Shown here: positions 55,122-64,000 of the stretch, one piece after another | Layout: every line of letters begins with the position of its first letter | Numbering within the stretch: the stretch's first letter is position 1 | Source of the DNA: Streptomyces sp. NRRL WC-3742 | Lineage (GTDB): Bacteria; Actinomycetota; Actinomycetes; Streptomycetales; Streptomycetaceae | Assembly: GCF_000720635.1 (NCBI RefSeq) | Contig: NZ_JOCF01000018.1 | Coordinates: 30,095-94,094, forward strand | Reading direction: 5' to 3' | Length of the DNA stretch: 64,000 bases | Notes under the pieces: generated by a model | Database searches by the model: none | What the model was told of the DNA's origin: nothing | Seen by the model: the letters and a program-made list of their open reading frames with translations, nothing else | Position numbers and translations under genes: made by a program

Positions 55122-55643
55122 TCAGCTCGCCAGCCAGCCGTCCGCGGAGAGGCGGGTGCGGGGCCGCCACAGCAGCCATCCGGCGAGGAGCAGGAAGCCG
55201 GTGTCGCGCAGGATCTCCTGGAGGTACTTCGTCTGGGACTCGTCGACGTGTCCGCCGCCGCCGAAGCAGCCGCAGTCGATGGAGATGCCGCGGGCCCAGG
55301 CGGAGGCGATCCCGGCGATGAAGGCGAGCAGCAGCACCGCGGAGACGGCTGCGACGATCCGCACGCCCAGGCCGATCACCAGCAGCAGGGCGAGGGCCAG
55401 CTCCAGGAAGGGCAGGCCGTAGCCGACCGGCTTGACCAGGCCCTCGGGCAGGATCTCGAAGGCCCGTACGGCCTGGGCGGCCTCGGCCGGGTCGGCGATC
55501 TTGGCCAGTCCGGCCCAGCCCCAGACGACGGCGAGGCCCAGCCGGACGGCGAGGCCGAGCCAGCGGCTCCACTCCTGGTCCGCCCGCCACCGCGCGGCCG
55601 GCGGGGGTGCCGCGTCGTCGCGCTCTGCTGCCGGGCCGGCCAT
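55122..55643 (-). CDS. MauE/DoxX-family redox-associated membrane protein
   Basis: 173 residues from the ATG at 55643, which has GAGGGGGG 7 nt upstream; an upstream GTG adds ten residues. Four membrane helices: VRLGLAVVWGWAGLAKIADP (about 32-50), LPFLELALALLLVIGLG, VAAVSAVLLLAFIAGIASAWARG, and the last after the cysteine motif. The loop ISIDCGCFGGGGHVDESQ holds a C-G-C pair diagnostic of MauE-type proteins, which support disulfide formation in periplasmic partners. Presumably hands electrons to or from the DsbA-like protein encoded next. Confidence 0.9.
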   Translation of the reverse strand: MAGPAAERDDAAPPPAARWRADQEWSRWLGLAVRLGLAVVWGWAGLAKIADPAEAAQAVRAFEILPEGLVKPVGYGLPFLELALALLLVIGLGVRIVAAVSAVLLLAFIAGIASAWARGISIDCGCFGGGGHVDESQTKYLQEILRDTGFLLLAGWLLWRPRTRLSADGWLAS

Positions 55644-55793
55644 CAGGGAACCCCCCTCGGGATACTCGTTCACGTGCTGGTGAACCGTAGGGGATGAAGG
55701 GCGGTTCCTCCGTTTTCGGGAATTCCGCCGTACGGGTGACGGTTCATGACGATGCGTCCGAATCCTGCGAACGCCCGTTCCCCCGGGCCTGTG

Positions 55794-56039
55794 CTACCGG
55801 CAGGAGGGGGGCCGCGCGGTGTCCAGCAGGTCGGCGCGGCTCTCGTGGTGCGGGTGCGCGGCCCGGTCGGCGGCGTCCCAGCGGGCCGCCTCGGCGCAGG
55901 CCACCGCGTCCCGCTCGGCCCGTTCGGCGGCCCGCTTGGCCAGTGCGTTCCCCACCTCGGTGTGCGCCCCGACCGCCGCCCCGAGGGCCAGCGCGGCGGC
56001 GGCCGCCCGCAGCATCACGGCCCGATGCCAACCCGCCAC
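55794..56039 (-). CDS. Small predicted secreted or membrane-anchored protein
   Basis: 81 residues from a GTG at 56039 preceded by GGAAGGGG. The N-terminus (MAGWHRAVMLRAAAAALALGAAVGAH) looks like a signal peptide or anchor; the rest is a short Ala/Arg/Glu helix (ALAKRAAERAERDAVACAEAARWDAADRA) with an Arg/Ser/Pro/Cys end. No family recognised. The longer frame to 56150 is less likely. It lies between the MauE gene and trpA, where streptomycetes often have a small hypothetical gene. Confidence 0.5.
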   Translation of the reverse strand: MAGWHRAVMLRAAAAALALGAAVGAHTEVGNALAKRAAERAERDAVACAEAARWDAADRAAHPHHESRADLLDTARPPSCR

Positions 56040-56197
56040 CGGCTCGCCCCTTCCGCTCGCCCACCGGGCCTCACGCCCGTCGTTCGTGCACTCGTCCCTC
56101 CACTCAACGCCGGTCAACCCCGGCTGATGCGTGTCCCCGCCGCTCTTCACCCGTTCGGGGCCCCCGCCCGCCTTGACGACGGCGTGTCACAACGCCG

Positions 56198-56232
56198 ACG
56201 GCCCGCCGCTTCGCGGGGAAGCGGCGGGCCGT
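56198..56232 (-). terminator. Terminator after trpA
   Basis: ACGGCCCGCCGCTTC (56198-56212) and GAAGCGGCGGGCCGT (56218-56232) form a 15-bp stem around a 5-nt loop, 20 bp after the trpA stop. Confidence 0.9.
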
Positions 56233-56251
56233 ACGGAACGGGAACGGGGGG

Positions 56252-57061
56252 TCAGCTCCGGCGCACCCCGGCGGCCAGCTCGCCGGCCAGGGCCCGGACG
56301 GAGTCGAGCGCCGCGGCCTCGTCCCCGTCCGCCGCGAGGATCCGCTTCACGAAGGCCGAGCCGACGATCACGCCGTCCGCGAACCGGGCGACCTCGGCGG
56401 CCTGCACGGCGTCGGAGACGCCCAGGCCCACGCAGACCGGCAGGTCGGTGACGGCCCGGGTCCGGGCGACGAGGTCCTCGGCCAGCGAGCCGACCGCGCT
56501 GCGGGTGCCGGTGACGCCCATGACCGCGGCCGCGTACACGAAGCCGCTGCCCGCCGCCGTGACCTCCGCCAGGCGCGCGTCCCTGCTGCTGGGGGCGACC
56601 ACGAACACGGTGTCCAGCCCGTGCTCGCCCGCCGCCTTGCGCCACTCCTCGGACTCCTCCACCGGGAGGTCCGGCAGGATGCAACCCGCGCCGCCCGCGG
56701 CGGCCAGGTCGGCGGCGAAGCGCGCCACGCCGTAGCGGTCGACCGGGTTCCAGTACGTCATGACCAGCACCGCCGCCTCGGGGTGCGCCTCGGCGACCTC
56801 CTGGACGGTGCGCAGCACGTCCTTGATCCTCACGCCGCCGCGCAGGGCGATGTCGTCGGCGGTCTGGATGACGGCGCCGTCCAAGACAGGGTCGGAGTGC
56901 GGCAGGCCGACCTCGACGATGTCGCAGCCGCCCTCGAGCAGCGCCTTGACCGCCCGGATGCCGCCGTCCACGGTCGGGAAGCCGGCCGGCAGGTAGCCGA
57001 TCATGGCGGCGCGGTTGTCGGCCTTGGCGGCGGCCAGCGCCGCGCTGAGCTTGGAAGCCAT
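56252..57061 (-). CDS. trpA: Tryptophan synthase alpha subunit
   Basis: 269 residues; cleaves indole-3-glycerol phosphate to indole and glyceraldehyde 3-phosphate. TIM-barrel landmarks: GYLPAGFPTVDGGIRAV, catalytic Glu in CDIVEVGLPHSDPVLDG, catalytic Asp in GCILPDLPVEESEEW (P-D-L-P), phosphate loops GFVYAAAVMGVTGTR and VCVGLGVSDAVQAAEVARFADGVIVGSAFV. The ATG at 57061 has GGGGG at 9-nt spacing; the GTG at 57067, which overlaps the trpB stop, is too close to it. Last gene of trpC-M-B-A. Confidence 0.97.
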   Translation of the reverse strand: MASKLSAALAAAKADNRAAMIGYLPAGFPTVDGGIRAVKALLEGGCDIVEVGLPHSDPVLDGAVIQTADDIALRGGVRIKDVLRTVQEVAEAHPEAAVLVMTYWNPVDRYGVARFAADLAAAGGAGCILPDLPVEESEEWRKAAGEHGLDTVFVVAPSSRDARLAEVTAAGSGFVYAAAVMGVTGTRSAVGSLAEDLVARTRAVTDLPVCVGLGVSDAVQAAEVARFADGVIVGSAFVKRILAADGDEAAALDSVRALAGELAAGVRRS

Positions 57062-57063
57062 GG

Positions 57064-58326
<1,263 letters not shown>

Positions 58327-58375
58327 GGTGGAGTTCCCTAGGGGTCGGATGACGGTGACGTCGTCTCGGCTGTGC

Positions 58376-58525
58376 TCAGCCGTGCGTCACACGCCATCGC
58401 CCTCCCGGTACCTGTCCGGGTTCGCAGCCGATGACGTAGCGCACCCGCCGCCCCAGCACCCGGCGCGCGGGCGCGCGGCAGCCGCGCGGGCGGCAGCCGG
58501 GGGCGAGGCGGGTGGCGATCTTCAT
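58376..58525 (-). CDS. trpM: TrpM, small tryptophan-pathway modulator
   Basis: 49 residues, ATG at 58525 to TGA at 58376-58378. The sequence starts [20 protein letters not shown] and continues [19 protein letters not shown]. It is very Arg-rich, with three Cys and a single Trp. In S. coelicolor the small gene trpM lies between trpC and trpB and modulates tryptophan supply and differentiation; position, size and the R-P-R-G-C-R / R-R-V-R-Y-V-I-G core (recalled) match. It begins 10 bp after the trpC stop. The ribosome-binding site is weak. Confidence 0.75.
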   Translation of the reverse strand: MKIATRLAPGCRPRGCRAPARRVLGRRVRYVIGCEPGQVPGGRWRVTHG

Positions 58526-58535
58526 CGGGGCGGCT

Positions 58536-59342
58536 TCAGTCCTTGTGCCGGATGGCCGGGTGGGCGCCCGCGGCGACCAGGTCGGCGACGGCGGCGCGCG
58601 GGTCCTTGCCCGTCACCAGGGACTCGCCGACCAGCACCGCGTCGGCGCCCAGGTTGGCGTAGGAGATGACGTCCAGGGGGCCGCGCACGCCGGACTCGGC
58701 GATCTTGACGATGCCGTCCGGGATGGCGTGGACGACGTTGCCGAAGGTGTTGCGGTCGACCTCCAGCGTCCTGAGGTTGCGCGCGTTGACGCCGATGATC
58801 CGGGCGCCGGCGTCCACCGCGCGCGCGATCTCCTCCTCGTCGTGCACCTCGACCAGCGGGGTGAGGCCGATCGACTCGGCGCGCTCGATCAGCGACACCA
58901 GGGCCGGCTGCTCGAGGGCGGCGACGATCAGCAGCGCGAGGTCGGCGCCGTGGGCGCGGGCCTCCCACAGCTGGTACGCGGTGACGATGAAGTCCTTGCG
59001 CAGCAGCGGGGTGTCCACCGCGGCGCGGACGGCGTCCAGGTCGGCGAGCGAGCCGCCGAAGCGGCGCTGCTCGGTCAGGACGCTGATCGCGGCGGCGCCG
59101 CCGGCCGCGTAGTCGCTCGCCAGGGCGGCCGGGTCGGCGATCGAGGCGAGGGCGCCCTTGGACGGGCTGGAGCGCTTCACCTCGCAGATCACCCGGACCC
59201 CGTCGCCCTTGAGCGCGGCGACGCCGTCCTTGGCGTCCGGGGCCTTGGCGGCCCGTTCCTTGAGCTCGTCCAGGGAGACCCGGGCCTGTCGCTCGGCGAG
59301 GTCCTCACGGACCCCTTCGATGATCGTGTCGAGCACACTCAC
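58536..59342 (-). CDS. trpC: Indole-3-glycerol phosphate synthase
   Basis: 268 residues, (beta/alpha)8 barrel that closes the indole ring. [19 protein letters not shown] at the N-terminus, catalytic Lys in [57 protein letters not shown] (K-D-F-I-V), [17 protein letters not shown] and [31 protein letters not shown] at 59342 with GGGGGC at about 6 nt. First gene of the trpC-M-B-A block; about 260 bp separate it from the DUF2752 gene upstream on the same strand. Confidence 0.97.
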   Translation of the reverse strand: MSVLDTIIEGVREDLAERQARVSLDELKERAAKAPDAKDGVAALKGDGVRVICEVKRSSPSKGALASIADPAALASDYAAGGAAAISVLTEQRRFGGSLADLDAVRAAVDTPLLRKDFIVTAYQLWEARAHGADLALLIVAALEQPALVSLIERAESIGLTPLVEVHDEEEIARAVDAGARIIGVNARNLRTLEVDRNTFGNVVHAIPDGIVKIAESGVRGPLDVISYANLGADAVLVGESLVTGKDPRAAVADLVAAGAHPAIRHKD

Positions 59343-59604
59343 TCGGGAGCCCCCATCGTTTCTGTCGGTTCGCCAGCGGGAGCCGGTACGGGCAGGGCCC
59401 ACCGGCACATTCGATGGTATCGGCCCGAGGGGGCGCGGGGAGCATCCGCCCGGCGCGCGTCTCGCGGAGCGGACGCCCGGCACGGGGGCTCCCATCTGCG
59501 CGTTCACCGGATTCGCGGCGCTGCGCGGGCCCCTCTGGCAACAAGTGGACTGGCAGCAAGCGGACGGCTCGGACCAGGCTCGGACCAATGATTGGGGCCA
59601 GGGC

Positions 59605-60045
59605 TCAGATCAGGGGCGGGGCCAGTCCGGCGCCGACCGGCAGGTTGCGAACCGCCGTGAACACCAGCACCAGCAGGGCGATCAGCACCCATCGGCGGGC
59701 CCCCACGGCGACCCTCGGCGGCGGCCCGCCGGTCAGCGCCGCCCAGGCCCAGCGCAGCCACAGCACGGCCAGCACGGCGAGCAGCAGGACGGCGACGGCG
59801 TTGTCGTGGAGCGCGGTGGTGAGGTCCCCGTGGGTCAGCGCGTGGACGCAGCGCAGGCCCCCGCAGCCGGGGCACCACCAGCCGGTGGCCGCGAGGAAGG
59901 GGCAGTCCGGGTAGTGCCCGGGGCTGTTGGGGTCCACCGACGCGATGTACGCGCTCGGGGCGGCCACCGCCGCCAGCGCGGCCAGCGGCGGGCCCAGCCG
60001 GCGCAGCACGGGCGGCGGGGCGGAGGCGGTGGGGGCGGCGTTCAC
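59605..60045 (-). CDS. DUF2752 membrane protein
   Basis: 146 residues. The DUF2752 signature is complete: [39 protein letters not shown] (about 45-83), with the C-P-x-C-G/L-x-R-x-x-H-x-L-x-x-G-D pattern, flanked by TM helices [36 protein letters not shown] and [14 protein letters not shown]. The Cys motif suggests metal or haem binding but the function is unknown. Its place next to trpC is conserved in streptomycetes, from memory. Confidence 0.9.
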   Translation of the reverse strand: MNAAPTASAPPPVLRRLGPPLAALAAVAAPSAYIASVDPNSPGHYPDCPFLAATGWWCPGCGGLRCVHALTHGDLTTALHDNAVAVLLLAVLAVLWLRWAWAALTGGPPPRVAVGARRWVLIALLVLVFTAVRNLPVGAGLAPPLI

Positions 60046-60132
60046 GCCCCGATTCTGCCCGCGCCGGGCCCGGACACGACGAAACGGCGGGCGCGCCGCG
60101 CCCGCCGTTCAGTCGTGCGAAAAGTCCGTGCG

Positions 60133-60402
60133 TCAGGCGGTGACGGCGGCGGCGGTGCGAGAAGCCTGGGCCGCGGTCTGCTCGTCGGTCGACTTGTAGA
60201 CGTTGGTGCTGGGCTGCTTGCCCATGCCGGCCATCGACATGGCCTTGCCGACGATCCCGCCGAGCAGGACGACCGCCAGGCCGGCCCAGACCAGCAGCAC
60301 GGACGGCAGGATCATGGCGACACCCGCGACGCCGAAGCCGATGAAGGTGATGACCACGCCGGTCCAGGCGGCGGGGTTGTGGCCGTGTGCAGCTGCTGCC
60401 AT
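60133..60402 (-). CDS. HGxxPAAW-family small membrane protein
   Basis: 89 residues; the ATG at 60402 has AGGAG at 8-nt spacing, so the in-frame GTG-type extension to 60486 is rejected. N-terminal MAAAAHGHNPAAWTG gives the family its name; two TM helices follow (VVITFIGFGVAGVAMIL and VLLVWAGLAVVLLGGIVG), then a soluble tail KQPSTNVYKSTDEQTAAQ. Found throughout actinomycetes near trp genes; function unknown. Confidence 0.9.
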   Translation of the reverse strand: MAAAAHGHNPAAWTGVVITFIGFGVAGVAMILPSVLLVWAGLAVVLLGGIVGKAMSMAGMGKQPSTNVYKSTDEQTAAQASRTAAAVTA

Positions 60403-60619
60403 CGGTGATGCTCCTTGGCTCTCGGGGCCCGGCCGGGCCTGCGGGGCCGCCGGCGGGTTGACGGGTTCCATTGTGCCGGTCCACACAGCGGGGCCCCAAA
60501 GCGGGTGGCGGGTCTATCGCGTCACACGTGGCCTGCTCAGCCGGTGGCCGGTGCCGCTCAGCCGGTGACCGGGTCCGCCCGGACGGCCGTCGGGCCGCTC
60601 GGACGGTGGCCGGATCCGC

Positions 60620-61210
60620 TCAGACGGTGGTCGGGTCCTCGCCCCGGTCCAGGGCCTTCCACAGGTCGGCGGGCGTGTCCGCCTTCGCCGGGCCCTTGCG
60701 GGTGGGCGCCTCGTAGCGGCTGCCCATCGCGGGCCAGCCCCGGCCGTACCGGAGGGTGAGCAGCCCGGCCACGGCCAGCAGCAGGCCCCCGACGACGGCG
60801 AGCCAGGGCCAGGCGCCGTGGGTGACCTCGGTGGCGGTGGAGCCGGCCAGGGCGAGCTTGCGGGCGGCCTCGGTGTCCAGCGCGTCGGTGTCCCCGGCCC
60901 CGGCGACGGCCGCGGCGGCGGCGCCGAGCCCGGCCAGCAGGGTGAGCGCGCCGACCGCCAGCCGTCCGGCGCCGCGCACCGCGAAGACGGCGACGGCCGC
61001 GGCCAGGCCCACCAGGGCCAGGCCGCCGGGCAGTTCGGAGATCGTGGAGCCGGTGACGGAGACGTCCAGGCTGCCGGCCCTGCCCTCGGCCCAGACCTTG
61101 CCGGCCGCGGTCAGCACCAGGACGGCGGCCAGGACGGTCAGCAGCAGCATCACGGCGAGCGTGCGGCGGCTGGGGGCTGCGGAGGCGGGGGTGGGGCTCT
61201 GGTCGGTCAC
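60620..61210 (-). CDS. TIGR02234-type membrane protein, Trp-biosynthesis-associated
   Basis: 196 residues from the GTG at 61210. Four hydrophobic segments: TLAVMLLLTVLAAVLVLTAA (about 17-36), LALVGLAAAVAVFAV, LAVGALTLLAGLGAAAAAVA and WPWLAVVGGLLLAVAGLL, then a cytoplasmic tail with GRGWPAMGSRYEAP and ADTPADLWKALDRGEDPT, the family's conserved C-terminal motif. Members lie between trpE and trpC in actinomycetes, as here. Role unknown; transport or regulation of Trp has been suggested only from position. Confidence 0.9.
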   Translation of the reverse strand: MTDQSPTPASAAPSRRTLAVMLLLTVLAAVLVLTAAGKVWAEGRAGSLDVSVTGSTISELPGGLALVGLAAAVAVFAVRGAGRLAVGALTLLAGLGAAAAAVAGAGDTDALDTEAARKLALAGSTATEVTHGAWPWLAVVGGLLLAVAGLLTLRYGRGWPAMGSRYEAPTRKGPAKADTPADLWKALDRGEDPTTV

Positions 61211-61236
61211 CCGTCCACTATCCCCCGGGTTACGCC

Positions 61237-61707
61237 TCAGACCGTACCCGGGGTGGGCTTCTCCCTCGGGAACCCGTCGGTCTCCAGCACGAGCGTCCGT
61301 TCGCCGAGCGGCAGGAACAGGTCGTTGCCGTACGGCACCCGTTCGGCCTCGCGGTACACCCCTTCGGGCGAGGGCGCGGTGTGCACGGTGCACGCCGCCG
61401 CCACCGGGTCGACCACCACGTACAGCGGCACGCCGCTGTACGCGTACGCCCGTCCGGCCTCCGCCTGGCCCGGGCGGGCCAGCTCCAGGACGGCCTGCAC
61501 GTCGGCGGCCGTGTACCGGCCGCGGGCGTTGTGGGCGGCGCCCGGCGCGATCACCACCAGATCGGGGGCGATCGGGCCGGGCACGGCCGGGAGGTCGATC
61601 AGGACCTGGGAGAGCACCCGCCCGTGCCCGCCCAGTTCGTCCCTGATCCGGACGGCGGCGGCGAGCACGAACTCCCACCGCCGTTCGTCGTGCGGCACCT
61701 CGCTCAT
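61237..61707 (-). CDS. Uma2-like (DUF820) protein, probably degenerate
   Basis: 156 residues from the ATG at 61707. Uma2 proteins have a PD-(D/E)xK nuclease fold; GPIAPDLVVIAPG holds the expected Asp and VQAVLELARPG the expected Glu strand, followed by YAYSGVPLYVVVDPVAAACTVH. In intact members a D-x-x-x-K helix lies between (the K being catalytic); here RPGQAEAGRAYAYSG is shortened and has no Lys, so nuclease activity is unlikely. The protein is also shorter than the usual 180-200. It sits between trpE and the TIGR02234 gene and shares their direction. Confidence 0.75.
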   Translation of the reverse strand: MSEVPHDERRWEFVLAAAVRIRDELGGHGRVLSQVLIDLPAVPGPIAPDLVVIAPGAAHNARGRYTAADVQAVLELARPGQAEAGRAYAYSGVPLYVVVDPVAAACTVHTAPSPEGVYREAERVPYGNDLFLPLGERTLVLETDGFPREKPTPGTV

Positions 61708-61763
61708 CCCGGCCGCCTTCCTGGGGTTCCTCGGGTGGCGCGGCGTGTCTCGCGGATCACGCC

Positions 61764-63284
61764 CTAGAGTTCCGGCGTCCGCAGCGTATTGGCGGTGGCG
61801 ACGGCGCGCAGCACGGCGGCGGCCTTGTTGCGGCACTCGGTGTCCTCGCCGTGCGGGTCCGAGTCGGCGACGACCCCGGCGCCGGCCTGCACGTAGGCGG
61901 TGCCGTCGCGCAGCACGGCGGTGCGGATGGCGATCGCGGTGTCGGAGTCCCCGGCGAAGTCGAGGTAGCCGACGCAGCCGCCGTACAGGCCCCGCCTGGT
62001 CGGCTCCAGCTCCTCGATGATGCGCATCGCCCGGGGCTTGGGCGCGCCGGAGAGGGTGCCGGCGGGGAAGCAGGCGGTCAGCACGTCGAAGGCCGTACGG
62101 CCCGGGGCGACCTTGCCGGTGACCGTCGAGACGATGTGCATCACGTGGCTGTAGCGCTCGATCTGCATGAAGTCGACGACCTCGACGCTGCCCGGCTCGC
62201 AGACCCGGCCGAGGTCGTTGCGGCCCAGGTCGACGAGCATCAGGTGCTCGGCGCGCTCCTTGGGGTCGGCGAGCAGCTCGGCGGCGAGGGCCGCGTCCTC
62301 GTGCGGGGTGGCGCCGCGGTGGCGGGTGCCGGCGATCGGGTGCACCATCGCCTCGCCCTCGGTGACCTTGACCAGCGCCTCCGGGCTGGAGCCGACCACG
62401 TCGAAGCCGCCCTCGGCCGTGCCGTCCGGGCCGGGGAAGCGGAACAGGTACATGTACGGGCTGGGGTTGGTGGTGCGCAGCACCCGGTAGACGTCCAGCG
62501 CGGAGGCCGGGCAGGGGGCCTCGAAGCGCTGCGAGGGCACGACCTGGAAGGCTTCGCCGGCGCGGATGCGCTCCTTGATCTCCTCCACGGCCGCCCGGTA
62601 CGGCTCGCCGCCGAAGGGCGAGCGCACCTCGCCGGGGCCGGCCGGGGTGAAGGTGGCCAGGCCCGGGTCGACGGGCTTGAAGAGGTCGGCCTCCATCGCG
62701 TCGAGCCGGGCGACGGCGTCGGCGTGGGCCTCCTCGGCGCCGCTGGCCAGGTCGTTGTGGTTGACGGCGTTGGCGATCAGCAGGACGGTGCCGTCGGCGT
62801 GGTCGAGGACGGCGAGGTCGGTGGCGAGCAGCAGGGTCAGCTCGGGCAGGCCCAGGTCGTCCGGGTTGAGGTCGGGCAGCTTCTCCAGGCGGCGGACGAT
62901 GTCGTAGCCGAGGTAGCCGACCAGGCCGCCGGTCAGCGGGGGCAGGCCGTCGTCGGTGTGCCGCGGGGTGTGCAGGGCCGTGAGGGCGGCGCGCAGCACC
63001 TCCAGCGGGTCGCCGGTGGTGGGGATGCCGACCGGCGGGGTGCCGAGCCAGCGGGCGTCGCCGTCCGGGCCGACGGTGAGGGTGGCGGCGCTGCGCACGC
63101 CGACGAAGGAGTAGCGCGACCAGCTGCGGCCCTGCTCGGCGGACTCCAGCAGGAAGGTGCCCGGGCGCTCGGCGGCGAGGCTGCGGTAGAGGCCGATCGG
63201 GGTGAGGCCGTCCGCGAGGAGCCTGCGGGTGACCGGGATGACCCGGGTGTCGACGGCGAGTTTGCGGAAGGCTTCGAGATCCAT
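61764..63284 (-). CDS. trpE: Anthranilate synthase component I
   Basis: 506 residues; makes anthranilate from chorismate with ammonia from a TrpG partner not present in the window. N-terminal Trp-binding region: [34 protein letters not shown] (L-L-E-S, feedback site). Chorismate-binding domain: [80 protein letters not shown] and [15 protein letters not shown]. The ATG at 63284 is preferred to a GTG at 63296. No leader peptide with Trp codons precedes it; it follows hisI by 29 bp, so both are likely in one transcript. Confidence 0.97.
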   Translation of the reverse strand: MDLEAFRKLAVDTRVIPVTRRLLADGLTPIGLYRSLAAERPGTFLLESAEQGRSWSRYSFVGVRSAATLTVGPDGDARWLGTPPVGIPTTGDPLEVLRAALTALHTPRHTDDGLPPLTGGLVGYLGYDIVRRLEKLPDLNPDDLGLPELTLLLATDLAVLDHADGTVLLIANAVNHNDLASGAEEAHADAVARLDAMEADLFKPVDPGLATFTPAGPGEVRSPFGGEPYRAAVEEIKERIRAGEAFQVVPSQRFEAPCPASALDVYRVLRTTNPSPYMYLFRFPGPDGTAEGGFDVVGSSPEALVKVTEGEAMVHPIAGTRHRGATPHEDAALAAELLADPKERAEHLMLVDLGRNDLGRVCEPGSVEVVDFMQIERYSHVMHIVSTVTGKVAPGRTAFDVLTACFPAGTLSGAPKPRAMRIIEELEPTRRGLYGGCVGYLDFAGDSDTAIAIRTAVLRDGTAYVQAGAGVVADSDPHGEDTECRNKAAAVLRAVATANTLRTPEL

Positions 63285-63313
63285 GCTGGGCGGCACCTTT
63301 TGGAGTTGCGGGT

Positions 63314-63688
63314 TCAGGACAGTGGAAGCAGAACGTCGGCGTCGAAGCAGGTGCGCTCGCCGGTGTGGCAGGCCGCGCCGGACTGGTCGACCTTGACGAG
63401 GAGGGTGTCGCCGTCGCAGTCCAGGGCCACGGACTTGACCGCCTGGACGTGGCCGGAGGTGTCGCCCTTGACCCAGTACTCGCTGCGGCTGCGGCTCCAG
63501 TAGGTGCAGCGGCCGGTGGTCAGGGTGCGGTGCAGGGCCTCGTCGTCCATCCAGCCGAGCATCAGCACCTCGCCGGTGTCGAACTGCTGGGCGACGGCGG
63601 GCAGCAGACCGTCCTCGGTGCGCTTGAGGCGCGCGGCGATCTCGGGGTCCAGGGCGGTGCTGCCCGGGGCGGCTGGTGTGGTGCGCAT
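63314..63688 (-). CDS. hisI: Phosphoribosyl-AMP cyclohydrolase
   Basis: 124 residues, third step of histidine synthesis. Zn/Mg-dependent; motifs [71 protein letters not shown], with Cys residues of the metal site ([22 protein letters not shown]) intact. Single-domain form, without the HisE pyrophosphohydrolase, as normal in actinobacteria. ATG at 63688 begins MRTTPAAPG; the likely promoter lies in the 130 bp shared with the divergent gene. Confidence 0.97.
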   Translation of the reverse strand: MRTTPAAPGSTALDPEIAARLKRTEDGLLPAVAQQFDTGEVLMLGWMDDEALHRTLTTGRCTYWSRSRSEYWVKGDTSGHVQAVKSVALDCDGDTLLVKVDQSGAACHTGERTCFDADVLLPLS

Positions 63689-63825
63689 GATGCCATTGTG
63701 TCAGTCCGGCTGCGGGGGCCGTCCTGCCTCCCCGTCACTCCCGCATCGCTCTCCCGTCGCTCGCCCGCCGACGAGTTCGCCCAACCGCCTGCCGGGGGGC
63801 TCCGGTTTGGGCCATCCTCATGGCC

Positions 63826-64000
63826 ATGACCTCCGAGCAGCAGCCCTCGTCCCCCGATTCCCGGCCGGGCCGGGGCCTGGTCCTCACCGTCTCGGCCGTC
63901 CTCGTCCTGCTGCTCGCGGTGGTCGGCACCGTGCTGCTGTGGCCCGAGGACGGGAAGAAGCCGGCGGCCGCCCCTCCCCCACCTCCCCCTCCAACCGGCT
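63826..64000 (+). CDS. Membrane-anchored protein with Pro-rich linker (5' part)
   Basis: The first 58 residues are visible before the window ends. A short Ser/Pro N-terminus (MTSEQQPSSPDSRPGRG) is followed by one TM helix (LVLTVSAVLVLLLAVVGTVLLW), then EDGKKPAAAP and a run of prolines. ATG 63826 or 63820 (MAM). The form is that of a type II membrane protein with an extracytoplasmic domain beyond a proline linker; nothing more can be said without the rest. Divergent from hisI. Confidence 0.6.
   Translation, partial: MTSEQQPSSPDSRPGRGLVLTVSAVLVLLLAVVGTVLLWPEDGKKPAAAPPPPPPPTG

Noticed and set aside
63285..63313. Search for a trp leader peptide and attenuator before trpE
   Set aside because: Only 29 bp separate hisI and trpE and no Trp-codon run exists; attenuation as described for other streptomycete trpE genes is not supported here.

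Overview
The window is a roughly 72% GC, gene-dense stretch of chromosome from a Streptomyces/Kitasatospora-type actinobacterium. The evidence is third-position G/C bias, frequent GTG starts, GTGA stop/start overlaps between operon genes, an actinobacterial four-domain S1 protein, trpM beside trpB, DUF5753 and CGNR regulators, and an HGxxPAAW membrane protein. The order coaE - rpsA - polA - livJHMGF - pdtaR - pyk - gltDB - lgt - trpABMC - trpE - hisI is, from memory, the conserved core order of streptomycetes. I see no insertion sequence, prophage, CRISPR array or large biosynthetic cluster.

Layout. 1-7.8 kb: end of a CTP-synthase-related amidotransferase, a GNAT enzyme, a histidine kinase with no adjacent response regulator, coaE, an MBL-fold hydrolase divergent from a MarR regulator, zapE, a kinase remnant beside an array of GTAGTG/CACTAC palindromes, and an MMPL transporter. 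8-13.3 kb: rpsA with a clear promoter, long leader and strong terminator, then a methyltransferase coupled to hrpB. 13.3-23 kb is the accessory part: NUDIX, a decayed PIMT-like methyltransferase with two related hairpins near its ends, a broken secreted-protein remnant, two GNAT enzymes, cutA, a lipoprotein, an alpha/beta hydrolase-MarR pair, a TmrB-like P-loop protein, and a CGNR regulator divergent from an MFS exporter that ends in a 13-bp tandem repeat.

23-36.4 kb: polA, a hotdog thioesterase, a 680-bp spacer, the livJHMGF branched-chain amino-acid ABC operon, the ANTAR regulator pdtaR, an unusual CAA tRNA with a short variable arm, a LAGLIDADG-type gene directly behind it, and pyk. 36.4-42.2 kb: a three-gene operon (solute-binding protein, solute-binding-vWA fusion, small membrane protein) preceded by a near-ideal PHO box, then a Tat-exported UshA-type nucleotidase with a weaker PHO-like box. 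I read these as one candidate phosphate-responsive surface module. 42.2-45.3 kb: quinone oxidoreductase/AraC pair and a DUF5753 XRE regulator without its usual DUF397 partner.

45.6-64 kb is biosynthetic housekeeping: gltB-gltD (GOGAT), a VIT/CCC1 metal transporter, lgt, a DsbA-like protein with a MauE/DoxX membrane partner, then trpA-trpB-trpM-trpC, small membrane proteins associated with the trp region, a Uma2-like protein that looks catalytically degraded, trpE and hisI. The window ends inside a membrane-anchored proline-rich protein.
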